Shown one piece after another: positions 1 through 11,569 of a DNA stretch of 64,000 nt; the first letter of the stretch is position 1; every line of letters begins with the position of its first letter. A model generated the notes under the pieces. That model was not told the DNA's origin. It was given only the letters and a program-made list of their open reading frames with translations, and made no database searches. The position numbers were made by a program, and so were the translations under genes. The stretch is from Strobilurus pachycystidiatus (lineage: Eukaryota > Basidiomycota > Agaricomycetes > Agaricales > Physalacriaceae): positions 791,159-855,158 of the forward strand of contig JAHLMK010000021.1 of the NCBI GenBank assembly GCA_019915135.1. The letters run 5' to 3'.

Positions 1-2825
1 AGTACAAATTCCCAAGAATGTCGTCCGGTGTCGTCAATGCTACAGCTTGGCCCTTTGCTAAGGCGTGTGGGACGGAATACAGGCTCTGACGTCCAGCAGT
101 AAAACGGCCTGCATTGTGTTTGACAAAGTGCTGGAGCAACTTCGCAAATGTTCGCTGCATCTTGGGCGATCCATGGCGTGAAGTCCGTGTGCGAATACGG
201 AACATCTTCTCGACCTGAATACGAGCGTTTTTGAAGACCCCAATCAGCGGCGATTCCTTGATGATTCTGGCCTTAGTATGGTTTGAATACTTTCCGCCGT
301 AGATTCTCTGAGATTGCAGTCAACGTCAGTCTTCAAGAGGTGCAACTATGAGAGCAGTCCTGACCTTTTCATATAGATTGTTATGCTCAACAAGCCAATC
401 GATAGCACGGAAGTATCCACGCTGAGGTTTGCCGGGACATATGAGTATGTTCATTCGAATGGCGCGTCTACAAACACGTCAATAACAGTAAGCTTGAACT
501 CATAAGCTGACTCACGATAGTCCTGGAGAAACCTGAGGATACCAGAAGAGTACATCGCGTAGATACTTTCGAAGGTACTTGGCATATTTGTGCTTGCCAC
601 ATCCCTGAAAAATGAAGCTCCAGGGCATGAAGGTCGTCTCCAATCGTCCGATATCTCCCCAGTTCATCGCATATGTCAGTTCTTCATATAACAGGAAGTA
701 CTGGTGTCGCATCTGTAGGTTCTCATAGACTTCGTCTCTCTCGTCAGGACGCCGCCGACATTTGCGTCCAAAATCACCCGAAGCAACGTGTGTCTTTGCA
801 ATTTCAACCGACAGTGACTCAAGTTCTGACCAAGATGGTTTGGAAGCTGCAAAGACATCCAGTGTATTTGGTGCCTGTGAAGCTGTGCCTTGCGTTGTGT
901 GAAGACGCCAAGCATCCAAACGCGACACAATTCCAACATGCTGAACAACCTGGTGCATTCGTCGAAAGCCTGGCTTCGACTTGATCTTTCCGGTCTCCTT
1001 TGGACGGAGGACCTTCACCGCCTGCATGAGTGAGAAAGGATCGTCGGATTGACGTGCCTTTTTGGGCTTGATGAAGATTCGCCACAATGCATCCGCGCAT
1101 GCCATCTTAACGTGAAAGAGTCCAAGAACATATATGACGAACTGAAAGCGCCGCCAGGCTGTTTTCTCCTCTGAACGTGAGTTCTGGAAGGAGTTGATCT
1201 TCTCGCCCACACCCAGATCACCGAAGAACAAGACGACGAGGTTCATGAGATCTCGGTCGTCGTACTTTGGCACGGTGGCTCCACTTGGTGTCCTTCTCTC
1301 TCCTCCGACACGGGCCTGTTTGACGAGCAGATCTTCGAGGACAGCTCCATTTTCGGCAGGAGTAACACATGGTGTGTCCATCATCCGCGCGTGAATCTGA
1401 CGCGTCTTGTCGAGTGGTATAAGATCAACGTCCTCAGGCTGCCCGAGTAAAGGGATGAACTGTTGGAAATGTTCCGGTCCATGATGGACAAGATCGTGCA
1501 GGAAAATCCAGGCGTTGAAGCGCTGGCGACGGGTTGGTTGGGGTGGAATGGAAGGATCGGGATGCACATTCGTTAAAAGATCGTGAAGTGTAACAGTCGG
1601 ATGGCGTGCAGTTGCCTTGGGGTTCAACGGGGATCGGTCCCACAATTGGGAGGCACAGTTCAAGTCATCTGTTTGAACGCCGTGTTGCAGTGGAAGGAGA
1701 GTACCCGTAGTCATATGGATCAGTGTTGCGTGAGGGTTCTCGACTGTCGGAGTCTCCTGCTTGAGATAGATGTCGACATTGTCGTATGCGTATGCCGCCA
1801 GAAAAGTCTCGGCAAGCTTTCGAAGCTTTGTGGCAGAATCGATGGAAAGACTCGTGATCGCACTGTTGATTGCATTGGGAGATATAGACACGCCCATATG
1901 TGAGAGTGTCTCGACAACTGACTCGGATGCCGTGCATGAATGGAGAAAGATGCCGATTAAGCTTTGTAGTGCATTACACCGTTGATTCGTGCTATGGACC
2001 ATAATGCTGATACAGACAACCTTCTTCTAGACACTGAATGTCAGTCCTGAAAAAATGTATAGAACTGATAGTTCGCACCATGAGAATCAGGGCAAGACGA
2101 CGCGCTTCAGCTTCCTCCATTGCCTCAGCTTCATCGGCAGCTGCATCCAAGGTATCGTCACCTTCCGCAGGAGTGAGGAGCACAGTTGCCTCGCCTCCCT
2201 CGAGGACTGCTGGGTCCTCCAGGTCGAAGTCATCTAGGTCCTCCCAGTCACTGTCATGATCGTCCTGCGCACCGTCTGACTGTTGACCATTGACCCGAGT
2301 ACTATCTGCCATGATAACGTCGCCATCTTCATCATGAATCGCCCGCTCTTTCCGTGTCTGCTTTCCGCGCCGCGCCGCATATTGTGCACGGGCCCGAGTG
2401 CGCTTCTCGAGCAAGACGGGGTCGGCAGACAACAGTTTATCCAGCAGATCCCAGAGATTGGGAGCCAGATGCTGCATATCGCTTGCCAGGTTATCAAGGT
2501 CGATGGCTTCGAGCCTCTCAACCGTTGCCGTTTTTGCCCCAAAGCGCAGATCTGTGGCCTGACTGACGAGGGCAAGAATCTCGCCAGCGAATTCCGTCTT
2601 CATCTTTTCACGTGCCCATCTCAAGGCAGACTCGCGGGAATGTTGGGCTTTGGAGCAGGCATCGAGGATATCAGGAAGTCGCGAAGAAAAGTCGCGAAGA
2701 GCAATATGACTGGAGATTTGGAGATCACTAGTGTACAAAAGATCTATGACGAGTCCGGAGACAGAGGATTCGCGGGCCACAAGATCATCTAAAACATCTC
2801 TCAGACTTTGAGAGTCTAGCGGCAT
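1..2825 (-). CDS. DUF6589 domain protein, copy 1 (3' end outside window)
   Basis: Spliced minus-strand gene that continues past the left edge. Visible parts: an N-terminal helical and acidic exon from the ATG at 2825 down to about 2085; a long exon about 2000-516; intron 468-515; exon 365-467; intron 308-364; exon 307 to below 1. The junction between the first two exons (about 1985-2085) could not be fixed. Motifs shared with the second copy at 55.6-60.4 kb, in order: YDN, an EN.. ATxI/F block, FFGD (GDQ in the other copy), FHxK followed by an Asp, YEN, and GDxGR. The last exon has the family-typical IYGGKYSNHTKARIIKESPL segment. DUF6589 is a large fungal family of unknown biochemical role. 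A transposase-like RNase H fold is my inference from the spaced acidic motifs. No helicase partner is visible beside this copy. The frames are open, so it may be intact. Confidence 0.85.
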
Positions 2826-3199
2826 CTGAGTCGGATAGTGGCGAGGTCCTGGTTAGCGTTGAGCGAAGACAGAGATCGGACTGATAAGGTCGGGCCCAGT
2901 GTTGGCGCTGTTTGTCAGCGCGATGCCGAAGGGCTGCCGGCTAAAAAGTGCCAGCCGTCCTGGTGTTTCGTCCTCCCCCCGTTCCTCTTTCTCTCATTGG
3001 CTCATCAATTTTATTATAAATTTCGGTCCGTCAAATCCGTCTATCATATCGTGCCACAGTATTTAGACAGAAACACCAGCGACGGCTGGGTTCAGAGCCT
3101 GCGCAATTCCTCTTCCTTCCCTTCCTCCATGAACACGCAATTGAGCGTCATGACACCAAAGCCTTGTAGTAGTTTTATCAATGGCCTCGACGGTCTAAC
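2826..3199. other. Intergenic stretch, shared upstream region
   Basis: Lies between the DUF6589 start (minus) and the ketopantoate reductase repeat array (plus). An open frame crosses it on the plus strand but shows no domain and low-quality composition, so I do not call a gene. It probably holds divergent promoters. Confidence 0.4.
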
Positions 3200-4013
3200 G
3201 GTTATCCCCTGTTTCTCTCTCCAGGATCGTCGGAGGAACGTTGATTACAGATATGTCTGCAGTTCCTGCCTCGACTTCCCGTCCATCTTGACGAAATTAC
3301 GGCCGCCTGAACTGAACCTGGCCACACCCAACCGGTATTACTACATAGGACGGCTTTAGACCGACCGAAAACGTTACCTGGACATGGATTTGGGATGTTT
3401 TTTCTCTACTTATCGATACCTCTTCTCACCCTCAGATGTCCTCCCAAAAACCTGAAGTCATGCTCATTGGTTTAGGAGCGCTAGGCGCTATATGTATGTC
3501 TGATGGCGCTCTCATTTGACGTATTGCTTAAAAACAGCACCTACAGATGCCTACGATATCCAAGCATGCGGCGGAGTGGCCCGTCACAGTGAGATGAGGT
3601 GGCCGAGGAACCCAGGAGAAACCCGAGGATCATCAGTATCTTCTTCAGCGCGCCGATCAATCTATCACTGAGTACACGACACGCCCTGAAGGCGTGATTG
3701 GGCTTTACGGAGCCACGACACGAAAACCTTACAGGCTCTTACAGTGACCTTGAGTCTTATACTGTCTTCTCCCCTGTTGCAGGATTGCCGGAGCAGCGAG
3801 TTGCATAGCACACAGCAGCTGCTATCTCAAATCTCTCATCCATATTGACGAAATCCAGGTCGCCTCAAGGAATGTGGGGAGTCGGGACTATGTTGCTTGC
3901 GAAAACCGGTGTAGTAGCTCGCACGGATCTGAGAGTCCACACATAATACGTTATACTAGGGGTATATATCTGGTACTGGGATGTCTTTCTTTGACGACTC
4001 GTCTGCCCCTTCG
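3200..4013 (+). pseudogene. Ketopantoate reductase 5' relic A plus duplicated leader
   Basis: First of three tandem copies of the promoter and 5' end of the ketopantoate reductase gene. From 3436 it reads an ATG and the first-exon dinucleotide-binding segment (LIGLGALGA), a GT-AG intron, and the start of exon 2 (YAYDIQACGGVARH). It then stops abruptly at about 3588, fused to the next copy of the leader sequence. The leader (3589-4013) matches 4541-4968 nearly base for base, including a GGCTTTACG box, the CTTACAGGCTCTTACAGTGA string and a TATATCTGG-TACTGGGATG stretch just before the ATG. Upstream, 3200-3330 resembles the same leader more distantly. The fragment cannot encode an enzyme; it is a duplication remnant. 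Confidence 0.75.
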
Positions 4014-4968
4014 ATGTCTGCCCAACAAACTGAAGTCCTGCTCATTGGCTTGGGAGCCTTGGGCGCTATCTGTATGTCTGGTGGGGCTCTCATCTGAATG
4101 TATCCTTCAATAAGAGCACCCACAGACTCCTACGATATCCAAGCGTCCGGACTGGCGCGTCTAACAGTCGTTGCCAGAAGCAACTTCGATGCTGTCAAAC
4201 GTGAGCCTTCCAAAACTGAGACTCAAACTTAGCGTGGCTAAAGATCCCGGAAGTGTATATGTAGATGCCAAAGCAGACGTACACAGGCATGATCTAGTAA
4301 TGGAGGAGCCTTCAAAGGGGACGTTTGCGATGAAGAGCACTTTACCAATGCGGGCGGCTGCGTCGTAGTCGTCCAATTGCAGTCGATGGCCAATGCCCCC
4401 CGCGTGGTTGTCACAGGCGTCTACTCATGCAGTCTGAGCCTGTCGACAATGCTCCATCCACCACCCGTTGTTTTGAGTGAGAGAGAGGATGCAGATAAGA
4501 CAGGCGCATGAAGCGGCCAGGGCCAAGCTGGAAATGAAATCAGTGAGATGAGGTGGCCGAGAAACCCAGGAGAAACCCGAGGAACATCAGTGTCTCCTTC
4601 AGCGCGCCCAATCATTGTCAATCCATCACTGAGTACAAGGCACACCGTGAAGGCGTAATTGGGCTTTACGTCATGACACGAAAAACCTTACAGGCTCTTA
4701 CAGTGACCTTGAGGCTCATACTGTATTCTCCCCTGTTGCAGGATTGGTGGAGCTGCATATCATACAGCAGTTGCCATCTCGAATTTCTCATCCATCTCGA
4801 CGAAATCCCGGTCGCCTCAAGGAACGTAGCAATAGGACTATGTCGCTTGCGAAAACCGGCGTAGCTCGCCCGGATCTTAGAGTCCACACCTGGACCACAC
4901 AGATACGTTATCCTAGCTGGATATATCTGGTACTGGGATGTTCTTTTCGATGACTCGTCTCCCCTTCG
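3589..4968. repeat. Tandem repeat of leader, about 425 bp, two main copies
   Basis: Copies at 3589-4013 and 4541-4968, same orientation, both ending exactly at an ATG of a ketopantoate reductase 5' end. Shared landmarks are AGTGAGATGAGGTGGCCGA, TTCAGCGCGCC, GGCTTTACG, CTCCCCTGTTGCAGGATTG and GACGAAATCC. The array looks like unequal duplication of a promoter plus 5' gene segment. Confidence 0.8.
4014..4540 (+). pseudogene. Ketopantoate reductase relic B, internally deleted
   Basis: Second tandem relic. From the ATG at 4014 it carries exon 1, intron 1, exon 2 (ending in SNFDAVK) and the beginning of intron 2, nearly identical to the intact gene. At about 4238 it jumps to sequence resembling the intact gene's 3' flank: the GAAGTGTATATGTAGATGC string here resembles 6555-6575. 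The catalytic and C-terminal parts are missing. The tail, 4300-4540, has an unrelated reading frame that I cannot assign. Higher identity to the intact copy than relic A suggests a more recent duplication. Confidence 0.7.
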
Positions 4969-6512
4969 ATGTCTGCCCAACAAACTGAAGTCCTGCTCAT
5001 TGGCTTGGGAGCCTTGGGCGCTATCTGTATGTCTAGTCGCGCTCCTTCGAATCTATCGCTCAATAAGAGCACCCACAGATGCCTACGATATCCAAGCGTC
5101 CGGACTGGCGCGTCTAACAGTCGTTGCCAGAAGCAACTTTGATGCTGTCAAACGTGAGCCTCCCAACCGGAACTCAAACCTAGCGTGGCTAAGCACCAGT
5201 TTACGCTGCAGAGAACGGTCTCCACATCAAGAGCGCGCGCTTCGGTACGTGTCATGGCTGGAAGCCCGAACGTCGTACGTGTGTGCTCTTCATCCTTGAG
5301 TTCATCTCTCAACTCTTCTCCTTCCCATCCCTAGTCTGCAGGACTGTGTCAGAAGCGGCTGACCGACCCTACTCATACGTTATCCTCACCACCAAGTGTG
5401 TGCCCGAGCTTCTCGATACCCCCGCCCTCCTCGCTCCGTTCTTAGCCGAGTCCTATCCATACCCTCAACCAACACACGTCCTCATCCAGAATGGATTGTC
5501 CATAGAGAAAAGCTTGTACGCCGCCCTGGAGGGGCGGGGCGAGGCGGAGCCGCGGATCATCAGCGTCGCAGCGCATAACTTCGTCAATATGTACGGAGAG
5601 CTCGTCGAGCACGGCTATTCGAAAGTAAATTTGCTCTCTAGCATGCTACCAAGAACCGACTTAACCCTCCCTCTCCAAAGGAAATGTTATACATGGGGAT
5701 CTACCGCCATAACGACCGAACGACCATGTCCAACACACCTCGCGAGCTCGAGATCCTCAATGGCATCAGCGACATACTAGCGAAGGGCGGCAGCCCTGTG
5801 CAGGTCGTGCCCGAGATCCAGCGGTACAAGTTCCATAAGAACATGCTCAATGCGACGTACAACGCTATGTCGCTGCTCACCGGGTGTGTCTTCATCCCCT
5901 TCCAATTGTCTTCTCCCCCTCTGACGCTCCCTTGACATCGTCCTTGTAGATACTCGATATCAGCAATATACCGTCCCCCGCCGCAGAAAGACGACGAGTA
6001 CGCGCCATTTGTCCACCCTATGACGAAGGACCTCATTGAGGAGCACACTGTCCCGATGGTGCACGCCATCATGTATGAGCTGCTGGCTTTGGGTAAGTAC
6101 TGATGCATCTGTTCATATGAAGCTAGAGCGGTTGTTCAACCTCGTGTTATTCTACTTGTGTCACTCAGCACGCGCACTGGGTTTCCCGGACTCGGACGAA
6201 GGCATATCAGAGTCTCGCATCCGGACAGACATGCAAGATACGAGGCGGATCTTCTCTGAGGTTAGTAGTAGTCCATTGTTTTACTTGATAGTTGTCACCC
6301 ATGTGCTTACCCTTGAGTATCAGCCAACGATCAACAACAAGACCTCCACCTTAATGGATTACGAGCGGGGTATCCCGATGGAAATCGAGGTCATTTGGGG
6401 CTCAGTGGTGCGACTCGGGAAGGAGTTTGGGGTGCCGATGCCTCATGTCAATATGGCCTACGGGATCATGCTTGTGAAACAGAACCAGACACTGAGACAG
6501 AGCCAGAATTAA
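4969..6512 (+). CDS. 2-dehydropantoate 2-reductase (ketopantoate reductase) family protein
   Basis: Eight exons: 4969-5026, 5079-5153, 5212-5278, 5342-5624, 5681-5883, 5950-6092, 6169-6260, 6324-6512. They add up to 369 residues with all phases consistent. The N-terminus MSAQQTEVLLIGLGALGAIY is a Rossmann NADP-binding motif of the ApbA/PanE fold. ILTTK at the end of the Rossmann half, and the all-alpha C-terminal half with a KFHKNMLNATYN segment (the family Lys and Asn region) and a final EIEVIWGSVV segment, fit family members of about 300-380 residues. The family reduces ketopantoate to pantoate with NADPH. Many fungal paralogues have unknown substrates, so the pantothenate role is only likely by family. 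The start is set by the Rossmann motif and by conservation of the same ATG in both upstream relics. Confidence 0.9.
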
Positions 6513-6679
6513 GGCTTGGAAAAGTTAGATATAGTAGATGCGTATAGTAGATCTAGGAAGTGTATAGGTAGATGCAACAGCAAGCGTATGTTGTATGGTA
6601 GAATAGTGAAAGAGAAGGAAGATCTTCAGGGGAAAGTGTCTGTCAGATCCTACACTTTAATTCGCGACTGGACTCGAGT
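6513..6679. other. Convergent 3' intergenic spacer
   Basis: Short spacer between the ends of the plus-strand ketopantoate reductase and the minus-strand SDR copy 1. It holds only 3' flanking sequence. Confidence 0.5.
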
Positions 6680-8080
6680 TTAGTCAGTCAAACCTAACGG
6701 ATTCGTGTCCGGCACCTGCACCTCAAAGCCCTTCGCACGCCACCACTCCTCCATGAACACCAAGCTATCAACCGTATCCAGCACCGTCTTCTCCCACTTC
6801 AAGTACGATCCCTCCCCAAACCCAATCACCCTCTCAACTTCAGCCCTATCAGTCTGCAGCGTGTAACTTCCCCACACAGGCGCGGCCTCCGGGTTTGCCA
6901 GCCGCGCTCTCAATTCCGGACGCTGGGACGCGATAATCTCTATCGCGGTTTTGTAGGAGGACTGGTGTGGCGAGATGATGGGGAACCGCTTCCCCACTTG
7001 CGAATTAGACTCGAGAGCAAGGATATGGGCGCGAGCAATGTCGCGGACGTCAGATACACCGTTGAGTGCCTCGGAGGCCCAGTGGGTGTTATTGGGGAGG
7101 AGGAGGCGGTGCAACCATGCGTTGGTAGAGAAGGCCGGATAGTTTGGTTCTGGGACGAGGTGCTCGAAGCCCGGCGCGAAAGGTCCGTATGTCGTTCCCG
7201 GAGCGACTGTCATATGGTATTGTCAAAGGGGTTGCAGAGGAGATGACTCGGAGAAGGACGTACTGAGTGAGATGTCGAGTTCGGGATGTTCTTCGCCAAA
7301 TTTGAGGAAGGTGAGGTCCTCAAGCTTTTTGCCGACTACGTAGCTCATGAGTGGATGACCATTTGCTTCGTCTTTTGTCAGAGAAATCCAATCTACACGT
7401 TGAGCCTCAGGATGAGTGTGGGATCCTAGACATCGATTGTCAAGACTAACCGTCACGGCCATATGGTCCTCCTGCAGGCCAATTTACAATAGAGCTGGTA
7501 ACAACCAATCGCTTAACACCTGATTGGAGGGCAGCCTCCGCAATGTGGCGAGAGCCAGCCTCAGCGATATGGATGTGTTGAAGTCAGATATCGAACTTGG
7601 AACGTTAGAAATAGATTATAGGTCGAACCTTATAAACGGTTTCCGCATCAACACGACCTGGGAGAGGGGCAGCGACATGAATGATCCCGTAGACACCTGC
7701 CACTTATGAGCCATCAGTAGAAGACACAGATAGGTGCACAAACCTTGCAAATACGCGCCGAGGTCCGCACTGAAGACATCGGGGATGTTGAGGACCTCGA
7801 ATCTGTCCGTCGAAAACTGGGATGAGAGTGCCCTTTGGAGGAGTGACGCTTTCGCGGGCCGAGCAACACTGGATTCATTAGTACTATGTTTGGTTAGAGA
7901 CAGGCGAGGTTTGAACATACGCCTTGACGCGATATCCGGCAGTGAGAAGCTGCGAAAGGATGGTGTATCCGATAAACCAGTGCCTCCAGTCACCTGGGGA
8001 TGGAATCAGTACTGTCTTCAATAGCAACACACAGAGATGTGACATACGAAGACGATCTTGGAAGAGTTGTCAGAAGTCAT
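6680..8080 (-). pseudogene. Extended SDR (NAD-dependent epimerase/dehydratase-like) copy 1, damaged
   Basis: Same seven-exon layout as the two intact copies at 17.9 and 20.6 kb, ATG at 8080, stop at 6680. Two lesions. In exon 2 the dinucleotide-binding motif VTGGTGFIGY is broken by a single missing base near 7972-7977 (GGTTTATCGG where GGNTTNATCGG is needed). The acceptor before the exon beginning IAEAGSRHIAEAAL (about 7568) is AT instead of AG. The remaining exons are in frame and end with VLDTVDSLVFMEEWWRAKGF, close to the other copies. The family resembles fungal dihydroflavonol-4-reductase/GRE2-type ketone reductases. An assembly error could explain the missing base but not so easily the lost acceptor. 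Confidence 0.75.
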
Positions 8081-9678
8081 GTCGATTGAGTGTTCAGTTT
8101 ATGTTCGAGTGAAAAGTTTGTCTTAAGTCGTGCATTTGATCAGCTCTTATACGACGGAGAGACTGACTGAGACGAGGATTACATCCCTCTGTATAAGCTT
8201 GGTACTCAGCACGTAGATGACTCAAAGATGTCGGTTATGAGAGCAAGTTCGCTGCGCCGCCGGCCTCCGACCGTGTAGTAATCGAGGCAAACTGGCGGAC
8301 AAGGCCGCAGAGATTCGTGAAGAGATTCACTGGCATTAAGAACGAGCAGGTTTCGAGCCTCGAATTGTGGTTGCGGACGCCCCTGTTCAGCATTTATTTG
8401 CGAAGTTGGACTCGGAGAAAAGGGATGTCATGATATTCATCAGGTAATCGCGCGATGTAGCCTGAGGTTTGAGGAGTCAAGAGATCGGTGAGTAGTAGGA
8501 CAGCATCAAGTTCTAGTCACATATGCGTGGATTTTTGAGGCTGGAATCGATTGTGGTCGGAGAGAAAGCAGGCGCATTACCTCGGTCCTGTCCGCCTCTA
8601 GGTTCCCACGAATCTCACTATACTCCTGCCCTCATCCTCAGATGCCTATCTTTTTACGCCGGTCGCCATCTCGTCGTTGAATTGGACACCCAAGAAAGGC
8701 AGATCCTCCGCTGCTTTACCCACTTCTGTGGGCCGATACCCACCGACTTTGTCGCGAATGTGACCCGCGTCGATCTTATATGCCACACGTCGGTGTCCAA
8801 CACCGAACAGACCGCTTTGGACAGGTCATTTCCGAGTCGTCGTCACCACGACTTTTGGAGGAATGATTTTCATTGGATGATTGAACTGTTACCAGCCAGA
8901 CTCAGGCTGTCGTGTAATCAGGAATATCCATCCCCAAGTCCTGGCGTCGGATCTGGGAACTCGTATTTCTGTGCTTTCATTGGCTGATAGCCATATTCCC
9001 GGAGGCTGGACCCCTCTCAGTGGACGCGACTGGCAGACATGCCATGATCTGCCTGAACGTTGACCTGTGCTTTGATATTTGGACACAGATGCCCTTCACG
9101 ATTCACGATCTCATCTCTCGCCAGTACCAACAGTTTCGCCTCCGACAACTTGCCCGCCTCCGACGACAAATGTCACACAAAGCCTAACTGCCGCTGAAGG
9201 AATCCGCGTGAACTCCTTTCATTGGCTGGTCAAAGATTGGGATGGGAACTGATGCGCCTCCGAGTCGTTTCTGAATTACGTTGCGGGGTAATCTGTTGCG
9301 CATGTACATGTACTGAATATATCCCAGTGCCGAAAAAGTTTCTGGTTTCGAGTTTCGTCTTCTCGATGCCGCACTGGAGTCTGGACCATGGGATTCCTCC
9401 CACGTCAACGGTCAGTCAATGAACGTTAAGCGTTTCAATACAGTTCTTCCTTTTCACGGATGATGCCAGTGTTGCTAGTCAGGTTAGTGTCAATATAACG
9501 GCGTTCTCCTCATTCAAGCGCCTATAGCTACGGAGTACTATGTATGTGTACGGATGAATGATGATGGATGATGATAATAAGTAACGATGAATATACAACA
9601 TAAATATTCCGCCAGGAAAAAGTTAAACCCACCCAAACCAAAACCAAAGCCAAAACCAAAGAGAGGGAAAGAGAAGAG
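8081..9678. other. Gene-poor intergenic region with shared SDR promoter
   Basis: About 8220-8290 matches 22215-22275, upstream of SDR copy 3 (TATGAGAGCAAGTTCGCT, then CGTAGTAATC). Copies 1 and 3 were therefore duplicated with their promoters. A 154-codon plus-strand frame at 8523-8987 has no recognisable domain and no support. Nothing else is identifiable; 9540-9678 is the 3' flank of the DUF7729 gene. Confidence 0.5.
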
Positions 9679-10871
9679 TCAGTAATTAGTCCATACCATG
9701 ACCACCCATACCGATAGTAATAGAATGAAAGACGATCCGAATCGCGATGGTGCTCCAGACGTGGAAACAGCGACAGTCGGCGCATACCCCTCCCCACACG
9801 CCGTGTCTGCCAACTTCTGCGCATCGGGGTACGTATCCTTGAGCGCGCTCAGCCCATCATACGCCTCCGCGTATATGTTCATGATGCTCTTCGTGCACGT
9901 CGAGCAGGACGGCGTGCTCGTGCGGGGGACGCTCACGTCCAGCGGGAGCTGGTAAAAGTACTGATCGGACGGGTTGGTGGCGTGCACGGCGTCGAGGTAG
10001 CAGTACGTGTTCGTCGTGGGGTCCGTCTCGCACGCGGCGTTGTACATGACGACGTACGCCTTGAGCGCGGTGAGCGTGGAGAGGGCGATGGCGTTGGAGG
10101 CGGCCAGGTCGGTGGCGCACGCGCTGGGGAGGTTGGCGGCGAACCAGGCGATGTTGGCTTGGCACTGGTCGTACCCGAGCGGCGGGTTGCACGTCCCCCA
10201 CACTATGGCGTTCAGTTCGGTCAGGTTGCTCTGCGCCTACGGGGACACGGGTCAGAAAGCTAAGAAGGAAAACACAGAGGCAATGTACGCACCTCGACGA
10301 ACGCGTTCGAAGTCTGCAGGAGGATGGAGAACGGGCGGCAGGAGCGGAACGCGGCGGTGTTGGTCATGTTGGAGAAAAAGTTGAAGCAGGACATCGTTGA
10401 ATAATTTTGGGTGATGTCAGAGTCGAAGGCTTGGGGGAACGGGGTGGGGAGGTCGGGGTCTGTAGGCACCGTCGGCACGGTCTGCGCAGTCGTCGCCGCC
10501 GCCGTGGCAGATGCCAGCGCATTGGAAGTCGAGAACGTCAACGCAGCGCTGGAAGATGGTATGCCCGATAGGGTCTGCTCGACTGTTGTTGCACCATCAT
10601 CATCGCCCGGACTCGGATGCCGTTTGTGTGGACCATGGCTGGAAACAGATAACAGCCCGAAGCTGCGCCCGGGCCCGGCGGAGAGGAGGTCAAATGCAGC
10701 GGGGTGGGTGACGTAGCGCGTCGAGGCGGTGATGAGCAGCAGCGCGAGCGGCACGAGGAGGACCGTCCATTTCGTGCGACGCCCGATGGACCGCTTTGCC
10801 TCTTGCGATGGACTCGGGCTCGGAGGCGGGACGTCTAGGGGAGGCAGCGGCGAGGGCGGGGGTGTGAACAT
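9679..10871 (-). CDS. DUF7729-type membrane or wall protein with GPI-like C-terminus
   Basis: Two exons, 10293-10871 and 9679-10236, giving 378 residues. The N-terminus is Pro-rich and basic (MFTPPPSPLPP ... IGRRTKW) and is followed by one signal-anchor helix (TVLLVPLALLLITAS, about residues 37-53). A Ser/Thr-rich linker leads to a Cys-rich domain beginning MSCFNFFSNMTNTAAFRSC and containing WGTCNPPLGYDQC and SCSTCTKSIM. The tail ends in a short hydrophobic helix (FILLLSVWVVMVW) after small residues, as in a GPI-attachment signal. The domain is widespread in basidiomycetes with no known function. An extracellular or vesicular location is inferred from topology. I chose the ATG at 10871 because the conserved MFTPPPSP start lies there, although the frame is open further upstream. 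Confidence 0.8.
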
Positions 10872-11480
10872 GCGGGGAAACGAGCAGGGAGGCCAAAAGA
10901 GTGTGGGTAATAAGGAGTGTAGACCAGACGCTTGACGCAGTGACTTCCTGAAGGTTCTGTTCTCATCATATGGGGGGCTCATCAGGAACACGAACACCAC
11001 CAACAAGGAAGCTGTGAACGCACACGTATCAAGCAAGCAAGCAAGCGCCGGTCGTGAAATGGGAATCGTCAACAAGTCGTGTCCTTTGCTTGTGCGCAGA
11101 GAATGCCAAATGACAAGACAGGAAGGAGGAGAGGCTAACGTCCGACATGCCGCAAAATTCTGTCGATGACCTGGACCACGATCGGTGGGACCTGGGTGGC
11201 TGTGTACTCTATTGCACCCACGGCGTTACGCGGGGTTATCGAATTCTTCTTTTTTCCAATTTCGTTCCTTGATTCGTTCCTTACTGCCCCTGCTTTTTTT
11301 TCAAGTGTTCATTGTTCAACGACGTTGTGTTCTGGCGTGAACAAGCACAGAAAAGGGCCTCAGTCTCAGAGATACAATATTCAAACTGCATTGGTCCGGT
11401 TAACACCGCGCACACGTACATCACATCACATCACATCACTGCACTGTCGTTCTCGAAATAAGCACCCTTGATGTCAACGC
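10872..11480. other. Upstream region of DUF7729 gene, no further gene seen
   Basis: The minus-strand frame stays open to 11075 but the extra residues look untranslated. At about 11413-11440 there is a short (ACATC)n microsatellite. I see no other gene. Confidence 0.4.
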
Positions 11481-11569
11481 TCAATTGGCTAGGATCCGGA
11501 AGCTCGCACTCGTACATCGTGCTTCGAGAGTAACATCATTGACGTGTGCACAACTCGGAGTCCAGTGCG

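Noticed and set aside
2838..3359. 173-codon plus-strand frame as a gene
   Set aside because: No domain, overlaps the duplicated leader of the ketopantoate reductase array, composition unlike neighbouring genes.
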